A stretch of DNA of 8,049 bases from Gammaproteobacteria bacterium (lineage in GTDB: Bacteria; Pseudomonadota; Gammaproteobacteria; Arenicellales; Arenicellaceae). Location: the NCBI GenBank assembly GCA_003485905.1, contig DNHK01000112.1, positions 1-8,049 of the forward strand, written 5' to 3'. Position numbers and translations under genes: made by a program. Shown one piece after another: positions 1 through 6,553 of the stretch (positions within the stretch are counted from its first letter, which is position 1; the number at the start of each line of letters is the position of its first letter). Under the pieces are notes generated by a model. It saw only the letters and a program-made list of their open reading frames with translations, searched no databases and was not told the origin of the DNA.

Positions 1-546
1 CGCGCCGATTTCATTGTAGTCCATCGGAGGAACATGCAAAATTGGCCGTCCAACTCTGCCGGTGGCCTCGCCTGTCCAAGCGCTGGAGAAGTTAGGTAAG
101 CCATTTGGGAGTTGCAAAGCCATATTAAATACGCCCTCTTTTTCGACGCTAGCTGCGCCAGGTGCGCCTACAACTTCGCCAGTGGCTGGATCGACAAATG
201 TTACGCTATCGTCTTCCTGCATGGAGACCATCGGTGAACCATTTCTCGTTGATGGGCCGGTTATTCGAATGTAATCACCTTCGCTTAAGGTGTCTCGATC
301 CCAGCCTTGGTTGCGCATAGATGTTGCCGAACCACCTTCTGCCAACCATTGAGTTTCTTTACCTTCCTCATCGATCACATTGAAATAAACGATTACGTGC
401 GGATTACTATATTTAAATCGTTCCACAGTACCTTCGACCGTAATTATCTCTTCACTAAAGGTTGCTGCAAATGAATGGTGTGCATAGGTTGGCACAGCGC
501 TGAATAGGCTGACTAGCAATACACTGAACTTAATATTATTTAGCAT
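1..546 (-). CDS. DUF6152-family secreted protein, C-terminus beyond left edge
   Basis: The reading frame is open from the ATG at 546 to base 1, giving 182 residues with no stop, so the gene continues outside the window. Residues 1-22 (MLNNIKFSVL... ending PTYA) form a Sec signal peptide, and the mature protein would begin HHSFAATF, the hallmark N-terminus of DUF6152 proteins. Residues about 23-120 show the rest of that domain: EGTVERFKYSNPHV, then QWLAEGG, a GW (residues 83-84 region) and SEGDYIRITG followed by RNGSPM, as expected for a small OB-like beta domain. After it comes a linker with W and PPMDYNEIG, which in this family usually leads to a second, C-terminal domain. The protein is periplasmic or outer-surface by its signal peptide, and its biochemical role is unknown. 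No good Shine-Dalgarno sequence precedes the ATG, but the signal peptide fits this start well. It is transcribed divergently from the YeeE-family gene. Family assignment is from recognised motifs and no search was run. Confidence 0.85.
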   Translation of the reverse strand, partial: MLNNIKFSVLLVSLFSAVPTYAHHSFAATFSEEIITVEGTVERFKYSNPHVIVYFNVIDEEGKETQWLAEGGSATSMRNQGWDRDTLSEGDYIRITGPSTRNGSPMVSMQEDDSVTFVDPATGEVVGAPGAASVEKEGVFNMALQLPNGLPNFSSAWTGEATGRVGRPILHVPPMDYNEIGA

Positions 547-574
547 TGGAGATTCTATGGTTAAGCATGAATAG

Positions 575-593
575 ATTATAATCGGTGATTATA
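575..593 (-). promoter_or_regulatory. Two candidate -10 boxes for the DUF6152 gene
   Basis: Read on the minus strand, two perfect TATAAT hexamers lie at 593-588 and 580-575, inside a GATTATA direct repeat with 13-bp spacing (574-580 and 587-593 on the plus strand). Either lies 30-50 bp upstream of the ATG at 546. The -35 candidates are poor: for the 593-588 box it would be TTTCGA, within the palindrome at 609-625. The placement is plausible, but AT-rich sequence produces such boxes easily. Confidence 0.4.
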
Positions 594-608
594 GCCTTGT
601 TAGTATTA

Positions 609-625
609 AATCGAAAATTTCGATT
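609..625. promoter_or_regulatory. Perfect 8-1-8 palindrome, candidate operator in divergent promoter region
   Basis: AATCGAAA (609-616) and TTTCGATT (618-625) are exact inverted copies around a single A at 617. The site sits where the -35 element of the plus-strand TATAAT at 636-641 should be, and also overlaps the expected -35 of the minus-strand box at 588-593. It is partly overlapped by a second 8-bp palindrome, TTGATCAA (624-631). A dimeric regulator bound here could control both divergent genes. The regulator is not identified: no transcription factor gene is in the window. Confidence 0.5.
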
Positions 626-635
626 GATCAAACTT

Positions 636-641
636 TATAAT
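636..641 (+). promoter_or_regulatory. Candidate -10 box (TATAAT) for the YeeE-family gene
   Basis: A perfect TATAAT lies 110 bp upstream of the TTG start at 751. At spacings of 15-19 bp there is no recognisable TTGACA-like -35, and that stretch is occupied by the palindrome at 609-625. This would suit a promoter that depends on, or is blocked by, a bound regulator. The predicted leader would be about 100 nt. Confidence 0.45.
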
Positions 642-750
642 ACTTGTCGTATGTCAGGTGTAATAATATATGACTTATAGGCACACTTTTTCGCAAACGA
701 AATATTCTGATGATGAATATTAATCAAAACCAAACAGGGAGATCAGTCCA

Positions 751-1926
751 TTGAATTCAGAGGCAACTATTAGACTAGATAGAAATCGCTACCCCGTGCT
801 CATTGGGGCATTACTAAGTGCCTCGCTACTCGTCTTTTTAACGAACACCTATGGTTGGCGACAAAGTGCTCTATTTATAGTTGGGCTGTTCGCTGGAATT
901 GCTTTGTATCATGCGGCATTTGGATTTACCGGAGCCTGGCGGGCTGTGGTCAATACCGGTCGTGGTGCAGGCTTAAGAGCGCAAATGATTATGCTTGGCG
1001 TTACAGTGCTTGTATTTACCCCGCTTATTGCGCAGGGCGAATTGTGGGGCATTAGTTTACGCGGAAATGTTTATCCTCTGAATCTTGCAGTTCTAGCGGG
1101 TGCCTTTATATTTGGAATTGGGATGCAACTCGGTGGTGGCTGCGCATCTGGTACTCTGTTTACCGCAGGTGGAGGAAACGCTCGCATGGTAGTCACGCTA
1201 TTGGCGTTCATAGCTGGCTCGGTGATTGGCGCCTGGCACTGGTCTCAGTGGCAGGACTCTCCAGGTTTCGCAGCAGTATCCTTGCAGAAAGATTACGGGA
1301 CAGTAGCCGCCATTGCCATCAGCATGGCTTTGTTTACTATTATTTGGTTTATTAGTGTAGCTATTGAAAAACGCAAGCATGGCCAGTTAGCAAATAGTTC
1401 TTCAGATGGTAGTAATTACTCATGGTTGCGTGGTCCCTGGCCTTTGGTTGCAGGCGCGCTAGGGCTTGCTGCAGTTAACATCTCGACCCTGGCGTTAGCT
1501 GGCCGTCCTTGGGGAATTACCTCAGGTTTTGCCCTGTGGGGGTCCAAACTTATGATGTCTACGGGCTTTGACGTGACCTCGTGGGGGTATTGGCAAAGAC
1601 CATCCTATGCCGCCGCACTTGATGAAAGTGTGCTAAGCAATACTACCTCGGTGATGAACATTGGAATATTGTTGGGCGCATTAATCGCTGCGGGTCTTGC
1701 ACAAAAGTACTCGCCTACATTTAGATTGCCATTGCGTTCATTGTCCGCAGCAATAATCGGTGGTCTATTAATGGGCTACGGCGCACGCATTGCATTTGGA
1801 TGTAATATAGGTGCATTTTTTAGCGGTGTTGGATCGGCTAGTTTGAGTGGCTGGTTATGGTTTTTAGCTGCATTTATTGGCAGCATGATCGGTACGCGGT
1901 TGCGGCCTCGTTTCGGGCTCGATTGA
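751..1926 (+). CDS. YeeE/YedE-family membrane protein, probable thiosulfate/sulfur-compound importer
   Basis: This 391-residue, highly hydrophobic protein belongs to the Sulf_transp (YeeE/YedE, TsuA-like) family, whose characterised members import thiosulfate across the inner membrane through a cysteine-lined path. It shows the family's two-fold layout: GGGCASGTLFTAGGG at residues 128-142 (Cys131) in the first half, and the matching ARIAFGCNIGAFFSGVGSAS around residues 345-364 (Cys351) in the second. A polar linker at about 206-228 (EKRKHGQ...SSSDGSNYS) separates the halves. The N-terminal cysteine important in characterised TsuA has no obvious counterpart: the equivalent early segment reads YHAAFGFTGAWR (residues 53-64). 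The start is TTG at 751, supported by AGGGAG at 736-741 with a nine-base spacer; no in-frame ATG lies nearby upstream. No TusA/YeeD-like sulfur carrier gene is adjacent. Substrate is inferred from family, and related YedE proteins are linked to selenium metabolism instead. Confidence 0.85.
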   Translation: MNSEATIRLDRNRYPVLIGALLSASLLVFLTNTYGWRQSALFIVGLFAGIALYHAAFGFTGAWRAVVNTGRGAGLRAQMIMLGVTVLVFTPLIAQGELWGISLRGNVYPLNLAVLAGAFIFGIGMQLGGGCASGTLFTAGGGNARMVVTLLAFIAGSVIGAWHWSQWQDSPGFAAVSLQKDYGTVAAIAISMALFTIIWFISVAIEKRKHGQLANSSSDGSNYSWLRGPWPLVAGALGLAAVNISTLALAGRPWGITSGFALWGSKLMMSTGFDVTSWGYWQRPSYAAALDESVLSNTTSVMNIGILLGALIAAGLAQKYSPTFRLPLRSLSAAIIGGLLMGYGARIAFGCNIGAFFSGVGSASLSGWLWFLAAFIGSMIGTRLRPRFGLD

Positions 1927-1965
1927 TTCTTTGTTGGTAGGTTGATTATTCGTTTAAGCCACTAA

Positions 1966-3351
1966 TTATTTGTTCAAATTCTGAGCTGATTCAACGGCTT
2001 GAAAGTGAGGAATATCCTCGCCAAGTAGCTGATTGGTAAGTAGCCCTGCGGTTATTGAACCGTTTACATTCAGTGCGGTGCGTGCCATATCAATCAATGG
2101 TTCGATGGATATCAGTAAAGCCACTAATGCGATAGGAAACCCCATTGCTGGCAGCACCACTAACGCTGCAAATGTCGCGCCTCCGCCCACTCCAGCTACT
2201 CCAAATGAGCTTATCGCGACGATGGTAATAAGTTGCAACATAAATAGTGGGTCCAGAGGATCAATGCCCATACTTGGAGCAATCATCGTCGCTAACATCG
2301 CGGGATAGATACCTGCACAACCATTCTGACCAATAGTTGCTCCGAAAGTGGCGGATAGGTTTGCTATTGAGGGGGATACGTTCAGCTTATGAATTTGCGT
2401 CTCGATATTTAGCGGAATAGTTGCGGCAGAACTTCGTGATGAAAATGCAAACACAAGAACGGGCCAGACCTTTCTGAAGTACGCACGCAGATTTACGCCG
2501 TTTAAACCCAGGAGTACTGCGTGTATTGCAAACATAATTGCAATAGCAACGTAAGAGGCGACAATAAATGTGAGTAAGGCAACTATATCTTGCCCGTTTG
2601 ATTCAGCGACTACCTTGGTCATGAGCGCCAGAATTCCGTATGGCGTTAACAACATAATCATTCGTACTAACTTCATGATTATCGCTTGGGCTGTCTCGAC
2701 AAACGATACAATTGCGGCACCTTTTTGTTCGTCTTCATTAGCGACAAGTAAAGCTGCGATGCCAAACAGAATTCCAAATATTACGACTGCAATAACGGAT
2801 GTTGGGCGAGCCCCGCTAAGATCTGAAAAAATATTTGATGGAACAAATCGAATCAGTGTATCGGCCAGGTCAAGTTCTGCGATTGACTCATGTTGTGATT
2901 GCAGTACGTTTGCGCGCGCCAGCTCGCGTGCGCCCTCTGTCATCCCGTCCATGGATAAACCGAATAGATTTGCTATCAATATGCCTATTAAGGCCGCCAC
3001 CATAGTAGTGGCTATCAAGATTCCAATGACTGAACCTCCGACCTTGCCTAGGGCTGCAACTTCCCGCATGCGAACGACTGCAGATATCATCATAATCAAC
3101 ACTAGCGGCATGATGACCATACGCAGCAAGTTAATGTAGCTGCTCCCGATAACTCCAGTCCATTTTAACGTTGTATTGATAACGTCCGGAGTCTCAGAGT
3201 AGCCAATTTGTAGAAGTAGACCAAACATAATACCGGCACCAAGGCCGATCAAAATTTGCTTGGATAGAGAGTGCTGTGGGCCACTTAAACGCGTAAGCGC
3301 AAACGACAGCCCGAGAAATATCAGCAGATTTAGAATAATTAGATAATTCAT
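1966..3351 (-). CDS. tcyP: L-cystine:cation symporter (DAACS family, TcyP/YdjN type)
   Basis: This 461-residue inner-membrane protein matches E. coli YdjN (TcyP) almost end to end from memory, including length (about 463) and N-terminus, so the ATG at 3351 is secure although no clear Shine-Dalgarno sequence precedes it. The family takes up L-cystine coupled to cations by an elevator mechanism. Visible signatures are the serine-rich re-entrant loop SSRSSAATIP (304-313), TFGATIGQNGCAG (335-347) in the TM7 position, the second hairpin GVAGVGGGATFAALVVLPAMG (about 384-404), and DMARTALNVNGS (421-432) in TM8 with Asp421, Arg424 and Asn428. TRLSGPQHSLSKQILIGLGAG near the N-terminus is also typical of TcyP. 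It converges on the YeeE-family gene with a 39-bp gap in which I see no convincing terminator, and is divergent from the TlpA-like gene. Related symporters carry glutamate, dicarboxylates or serine, but the detailed match favours cystine. Confidence 0.92.
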   Translation of the reverse strand: MNYLIILNLLIFLGLSFALTRLSGPQHSLSKQILIGLGAGIMFGLLLQIGYSETPDVINTTLKWTGVIGSSYINLLRMVIMPLVLIMMISAVVRMREVAALGKVGGSVIGILIATTMVAALIGILIANLFGLSMDGMTEGARELARANVLQSQHESIAELDLADTLIRFVPSNIFSDLSGARPTSVIAVVIFGILFGIAALLVANEDEQKGAAIVSFVETAQAIIMKLVRMIMLLTPYGILALMTKVVAESNGQDIVALLTFIVASYVAIAIMFAIHAVLLGLNGVNLRAYFRKVWPVLVFAFSSRSSAATIPLNIETQIHKLNVSPSIANLSATFGATIGQNGCAGIYPAMLATMIAPSMGIDPLDPLFMLQLITIVAISSFGVAGVGGGATFAALVVLPAMGFPIALVALLISIEPLIDMARTALNVNGSITAGLLTNQLLGEDIPHFQAVESAQNLNK

Positions 3352-3439
3352 TTTTTTACCAAATGACTATAGGAGTTGCATGTCCCGCCGATGCTGTTAC
3401 AACTAGAATCGAACGCGTTGTTTTTCTATGCGGATGCAA

Positions 3440-3448
3440 TTATCCACA
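3440..3448 (+). promoter_or_regulatory. Isolated consensus DnaA box
   Basis: TTATCCACA, an exact match to the DnaA-box consensus, lies in the divergent gap between tcyP and the TlpA-like gene. It is single, with no cluster of boxes or AT-rich unwinding element nearby, so it does not indicate an origin. A chance match to one 9-mer in a window this size is not rare. Confidence 0.2.
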
Positions 3449-3545
3449 GATTAGATCACGCTACCTGGCAGATATGAAGATGTTTGTGGTGCAACAATAT
3501 GTCGCGGCGGAAGATATTGATGGTAAGATTCAGTCACAGATTTCT

Positions 3546-3551
3546 AGGAGG
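3546..3551 (+). promoter_or_regulatory. Strong Shine-Dalgarno site deciding the start of the TlpA-like gene
   Basis: AGGAGG sits seven bases before the ATG at 3559. It fixes the start there rather than at the in-frame TTG at 3484, which would add 25 polar residues in front of the signal peptide. Confidence 0.85.
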
Positions 3552-3558
3552 AACGGAT

Positions 3559-4068
3559 ATGTTTCAACGGTTGGTACTGGCACTGGCAATTTTGTTAGCT
3601 GTAGGGTCCATTTCTGCTATCGAATCTGGCGATATAGCCCCGGCTTGGACAGGTTCAGATTACTCCGGGAACTTGGTTGAGTTTCCTGCTGGTACTAACG
3701 GCAAACCGACCGTGATGGTTTACTGGGCTACCTGGTGTCCATATTGCAAAGCGTTTATGCCTTATCTTTCGCAAATACAAAAAGATTATGGTGCAGATAA
3801 GATTAATGTTCTTCTGATCAATCATAAGGAAAGAGGCATTGGGGACCCGACTGCCTATGTTGAAGCGTTGGATTGCAAAGCAATCGCGATAAGAGATGGC
3901 GACTCGATTGGAGATACATATTTAGTCAACTTCATTCCAGGGCTGATGATTATTGATAGCGAAGGAGTGGTTGCTTGGAAACGAGCATCAACTGATCTAC
4001 CAGCAGGAATAGCAGTAGGTAAGCTTTGGGATCAGCAGGTTCGTGAGCAACTCGACCAAATGTTATAG
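3559..4068 (+). CDS. Secreted TlpA-like thioredoxin-family protein
   Basis: The 169-residue product begins with a Sec signal peptide (MFQRLVLALAILLAVGSISA, likely cleaved after Ala20). The mature part is a TlpA/ResA/AhpC-TSA type thioredoxin fold: IAPAWTGSDYSGNLVEFPA is the usual substrate-side beta segment, MVYWATWCPYCKAFMP (about 53-68) holds the Cys60-x-x-Cys63 redox site, and FIPGLMIIDSEG (125-136) carries the cis-proline (Pro127). Such proteins reduce or exchange disulfides in the periplasm, for example in cytochrome c maturation or thiol repair. No lipobox and no transmembrane anchor beyond the signal are visible, so it is probably soluble. A third cysteine, Cys106 (ALDCKAIAIRD), is present. 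No cytochrome maturation genes lie nearby; the neighbours are a cystine symporter (divergent) and an MFS gene 96 bp downstream behind a terminator-like hairpin. Exact partner unknown. Confidence 0.85.
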   Translation: MFQRLVLALAILLAVGSISAIESGDIAPAWTGSDYSGNLVEFPAGTNGKPTVMVYWATWCPYCKAFMPYLSQIQKDYGADKINVLLINHKERGIGDPTAYVEALDCKAIAIRDGDSIGDTYLVNFIPGLMIIDSEGVVAWKRASTDLPAGIAVGKLWDQQVREQLDQML

Positions 4069-4100
4069 ATTAGCTTTAACATTAGATTTTGAATTGATTG

Positions 4101-4131
4101 GCGAAGGTCGTAATTCGAAACCTTGCTTTTT
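4101..4131 (+). terminator. Possible rho-independent terminator after the TlpA-like gene
   Basis: GC-G-AAGGT (4101-4108, the G at 4103 bulged) pairs with ACCTTGC (4120-4126), giving seven base pairs around an 11-base loop, and five Ts follow at 4127-4131. It lies 33 bases after the TAG of the upstream gene. The stem is modest, so partial read-through into the MFS gene is possible. Confidence 0.45.
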
Positions 4132-4164
4132 GTAGATTAGATAGGCCGTGTAGAAGCCCAAACT

Positions 4165-5346
4165 ATGGTTAAAAAAACGTTGTTCTTGCTGGCTACCTGT
4201 CAAGGATTAATGCTGTCTTGTACGTCGCTATCGGTGGCGAGCTCCGCATTGGTTGGTGTTGCTTTGTCTCCTAATCCACGACTAGCAACACTCCCACTTG
4301 GATTGTTGGCTGTTTGTATGATGTTAACCATGATTCCAGCATCATTGCTTATGAAACACTATGGTCGGCGGCGTGGATTTATGCTGGGTGGCTGTGCGGG
4401 TACTATAGGTGGTCTAATCTGTTCACTTGGCATTATTCAAAGCAGCTTTGTCATATTTTGTGCTGGTGCTGCCATATTTGGCGTGGCTATGGGGTTTGGC
4501 CAATACTACCGATTTGCGGCAGCAGAAATCGTTGATTCTAGCTATAAAAGCAGAGCAATTTCATGGGTCTTGGCGGGTGGATTAGCAGCTGCGTTTATTG
4601 GCCCGAATACAGCAAGCTTAACCAGAGATCTAATTCCAAATGCTGCCTTTGCGGCGTCTTATATTGCGCTCGCAATCTTCAGTTGTTGCATTATTATCAT
4701 TCAGTTTTTTATCCGCATACCCATGCCTACAAATGATGAAATAGAAGGTCATCAACGACCAATGCGTAAGGTGTTAACGCAACCAACATTTATAGTAGCT
4801 GCGCTGTGCGCAATGATAGCTTATGCGACAATGAACTTGTTGATGTCGGCTACGCCACTGGCAATGCATGCACGGAATATGCCTTTCAGCGATACAGCCT
4901 TGGTGATTCAATGGCATCTCGTGGGTATGTTCGCCCCTTCGTTTATTACTGGCAATCTGATCGATCGGTTTGGTGTACTCAAGATTATGTTTTCCGGTGC
5001 TCTTATTTTAATCAGTTGCGCTTTGATCGCGCTTTCTGGCCAGCTATATTCTCACTTTATTATTGGGCTTGTGATGCTCGGCATAGGGTGGAACTTTCTA
5101 TACATTGGTGGGACCACCTTATTAACAGAAGTTTATTCACCTGCTGAAAAGGGCTCAGTGCAGGGCATAAACGAATTTATGGTTTTTTCAGCAACGTCAA
5201 TTACAGCTTTGTCTTCAGGTTATTTGCACTATACTTTTGGCTGGGAGAAGTTAAATCTCTACGCTATTCCATTGATCTGCTTTGCCGCAACAATGATCGC
5301 ATTACTTGGCTGGAAGAGCAGGCTTTCGCAACCACAAGTAGCATAG
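4165..5346 (+). CDS. Major facilitator superfamily transporter, substrate unknown
   Basis: This 393-residue protein has about twelve hydrophobic segments and belongs to the MFS of proton-coupled or facilitative transporters in the inner membrane. The loop between TM2 and TM3 carries the family motif in the form SLLMKHYGRRRGF (60-72), and a second-half counterpart GNLIDRFGVLK occurs at 263-273. Other strong stretches are GQYYRFAAAE (112-121), SRAISWVLAGGLAAAFIGPN (129-148), QWHLVGMFAPSF (249-260) and GIGWNFLYIGGTTLLTEVYSPAEK (306-329), which I recognise from a widespread proteobacterial MFS subfamily without a known substrate. A polar central linker lies at about 186-204. The ATG at 4165 has only a weak upstream purine stretch (AGAAG), but TM1 begins immediately after it, as expected. 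The hydroxy-acid oxidase gene follows 52 bp downstream on the same strand, suggesting that the transporter may carry that enzyme's substrate or product. That link is inference. Confidence 0.85.
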   Translation: MVKKTLFLLATCQGLMLSCTSLSVASSALVGVALSPNPRLATLPLGLLAVCMMLTMIPASLLMKHYGRRRGFMLGGCAGTIGGLICSLGIIQSSFVIFCAGAAIFGVAMGFGQYYRFAAAEIVDSSYKSRAISWVLAGGLAAAFIGPNTASLTRDLIPNAAFAASYIALAIFSCCIIIIQFFIRIPMPTNDEIEGHQRPMRKVLTQPTFIVAALCAMIAYATMNLLMSATPLAMHARNMPFSDTALVIQWHLVGMFAPSFITGNLIDRFGVLKIMFSGALILISCALIALSGQLYSHFIIGLVMLGIGWNFLYIGGTTLLTEVYSPAEKGSVQGINEFMVFSATSITALSSGYLHYTFGWEKLNLYAIPLICFAATMIALLGWKSRLSQPQVA

Positions 5347-5360
5347 CGGCAACCACCGCT
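5345..5360 (+). other. Small hairpin between the MFS and oxidase genes
   Basis: AGCGG (5345-5349) and CCGCT (5356-5360) can pair around a six-base loop, overlapping the stop codon of the MFS gene. No T-run follows, so it is more likely a minor mRNA structure than a terminator and does not argue against cotranscription. Confidence 0.3.
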
Positions 5361-5398
5361 TTGCTAATGATATGCATGTAGATAGGAGTAACCATTAG

Positions 5399-6553
5399 GT
5401 GTTCAAGCGATTAGACACTATTCGCAATGTCGATGATTTTCGATTAATGGCGAAGCAAAGGCTGCCGGGTCCAATTTTTCATTATATTGATGGCGCAGCG
5501 GATGATGAGATTACCTACCGTAGAAACACGGCCGCGTTCGATGATGTGGATTTAGTGCCTAGCGTTTTAGCAGGCGTAGAAGATATAGATATGTCTACTA
5601 CAGTAATGGGGCAAAAAATTGATATGCCACTATTTCTATCGCCGACAGCTCTGCAGCGGCTGTTTCATCATGACGGCGAGATGGCGGTTGGACGTGCCGC
5701 AGAAAAGTTTAATACTATTTTTGGCGTGTCCTCTCTTGGCTCGGTTAGCATAGAGAAAATTGGTCAGGAAATAAGTTCACCAAAGTTATTTCAGCTTTAT
5801 TACCACAAGGATAAAGGGTTAACCCGCAGTATGATCGATCGCTGCAAAGATAGCGGTTTTGATGCGCTGGCTTTAACTGTTGATACGATCGTAGGGGGGA
5901 ACCGGGAAAGAGATTTGTATACGGGGTTTACGACACCTCCTAGGTTGACTTTGAAGAGCTTACTTAGTTTTGCCGCACATCCGGCCTGGGCATTTAATTA
6001 TTTTACCCACGACGAGTTTGAACTGTCACAGCTAAAAGATTACATCACTGAAGGTACTTCGGTGTCGATTTCGGTCGCTGATTATTTCAGTAAAATGTTG
6101 GACCAATCGATGGATTGGAAGGCTGCTGAAGAGGTAAATAAATATTGGGGCAAGGAATTTGTGCTAAAAGGAATTATGTCGGTAGAAGATGCACGGCGAG
6201 CTATTGATATAGGAGCAACCGCGATTATGGTTTCCAATCATGGTGGTAGACAATTGGACGGTTCACGCTCGCCTTTTGATCAGCTAGCTGAGATTGTCGA
6301 TGCCGTGGGCGACAAGATTGATGTGATCTGTGACGGGGGGATCCGTCGCGGAACTCATATCCTTAAAGCGTTATCGGTAGGAGCGAAGGCTTGCTCAGGT
6401 GGGCGTTTATACTTATACGCTTTGGCAGCCGCGGGGCAACCAGGGGTTGAAAAAGCGTTATCTCTATTAAAACAGGAGTTGGTTAGAGATATGAAATTGA
6501 TGGGTTGCAAGTCTGTGAAGGACCTAACAAGAGAGAACCTGAGATTCAGATAA
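5399..6553 (+). CDS. FMN-dependent alpha-hydroxy-acid oxidase/dehydrogenase (LldD/glycolate oxidase family)
   Basis: The 384-residue product is a complete member of the FMN-dependent TIM-barrel family that oxidises 2-hydroxy acids (L-lactate, glycolate, mandelate and similar) to 2-keto acids. Motifs in order are FHYIDGAADDE (27-37, active-site Tyr29), SPTALQRLFHHDGE (81-94), FQLYYHKD (131-138), LTVDTIVGGNRERD (159-172, with Arg171), LKG (Lys257, FMN contact), SNHGGRQLDG (279-288, with catalytic base His281 and substrate-binding Arg284), DGGIRRGTHILKAL (312-325), and the phosphate-binding GGRLYLYALAAAGQPGV (334-350). All key residues are present, so it should be active. The usual GRP or GRA after the last glycine is GRL here. 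The start is GTG at 5399, with AGGAG at 5384-5388 and a ten-base spacer, and the N-terminus MFKRLDTIRNVDDFR matches the family. There is no signal peptide, so it is cytoplasmic or membrane-associated. It lies 52 bp after the MFS gene. Substrate cannot be told from the sequence. Confidence 0.92.
   Translation: MFKRLDTIRNVDDFRLMAKQRLPGPIFHYIDGAADDEITYRRNTAAFDDVDLVPSVLAGVEDIDMSTTVMGQKIDMPLFLSPTALQRLFHHDGEMAVGRAAEKFNTIFGVSSLGSVSIEKIGQEISSPKLFQLYYHKDKGLTRSMIDRCKDSGFDALALTVDTIVGGNRERDLYTGFTTPPRLTLKSLLSFAAHPAWAFNYFTHDEFELSQLKDYITEGTSVSISVADYFSKMLDQSMDWKAAEEVNKYWGKEFVLKGIMSVEDARRAIDIGATAIMVSNHGGRQLDGSRSPFDQLAEIVDAVGDKIDVICDGGIRRGTHILKALSVGAKACSGGRLYLYALAAAGQPGVEKALSLLKQELVRDMKLMGCKSVKDLTRENLRFR

Noticed and set aside
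62..274. 70-residue plus-strand frame near the left edge
   Set aside because: It lies antisense to the DUF6152 protein, whose translation is convincing throughout the interval.
1198..1380. 60-residue minus-strand frame within the YeeE-type gene
   Set aside because: It is an antisense shadow without start signals or family resemblance.
2033..3139. Two plus-strand frames (2033-2308 and 2570-3139) opposite tcyP
   Set aside because: They are antisense shadows: low-complexity Ser/Thr/Ile/Ala-rich translations opposite a strongly recognised membrane protein.
3440..3448. Replication origin suggested by the consensus DnaA box
   Set aside because: There is only one box, with no dnaA/dnaN/gidA-type neighbours, no cluster and no unwinding region.
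3484..3558. Longer start of the TlpA-like gene at the TTG at 3484
   Set aside because: It would place 25 polar residues before the signal peptide, whereas the ATG at 3559 has a perfect AGGAGG seven bases upstream.
3363..3680. 105-residue frame overlapping the start of the TlpA-like gene
   Set aside because: It has no recognisable family features and overlaps the signal-peptide region of a well-supported gene in another frame.
4314..5147. Plus-strand frames at 4314-4535 and 4806-5147 inside the MFS gene
   Set aside because: They are out-of-frame shadows rich in Trp, Cys and Tyr, typical of wrong-frame translation.
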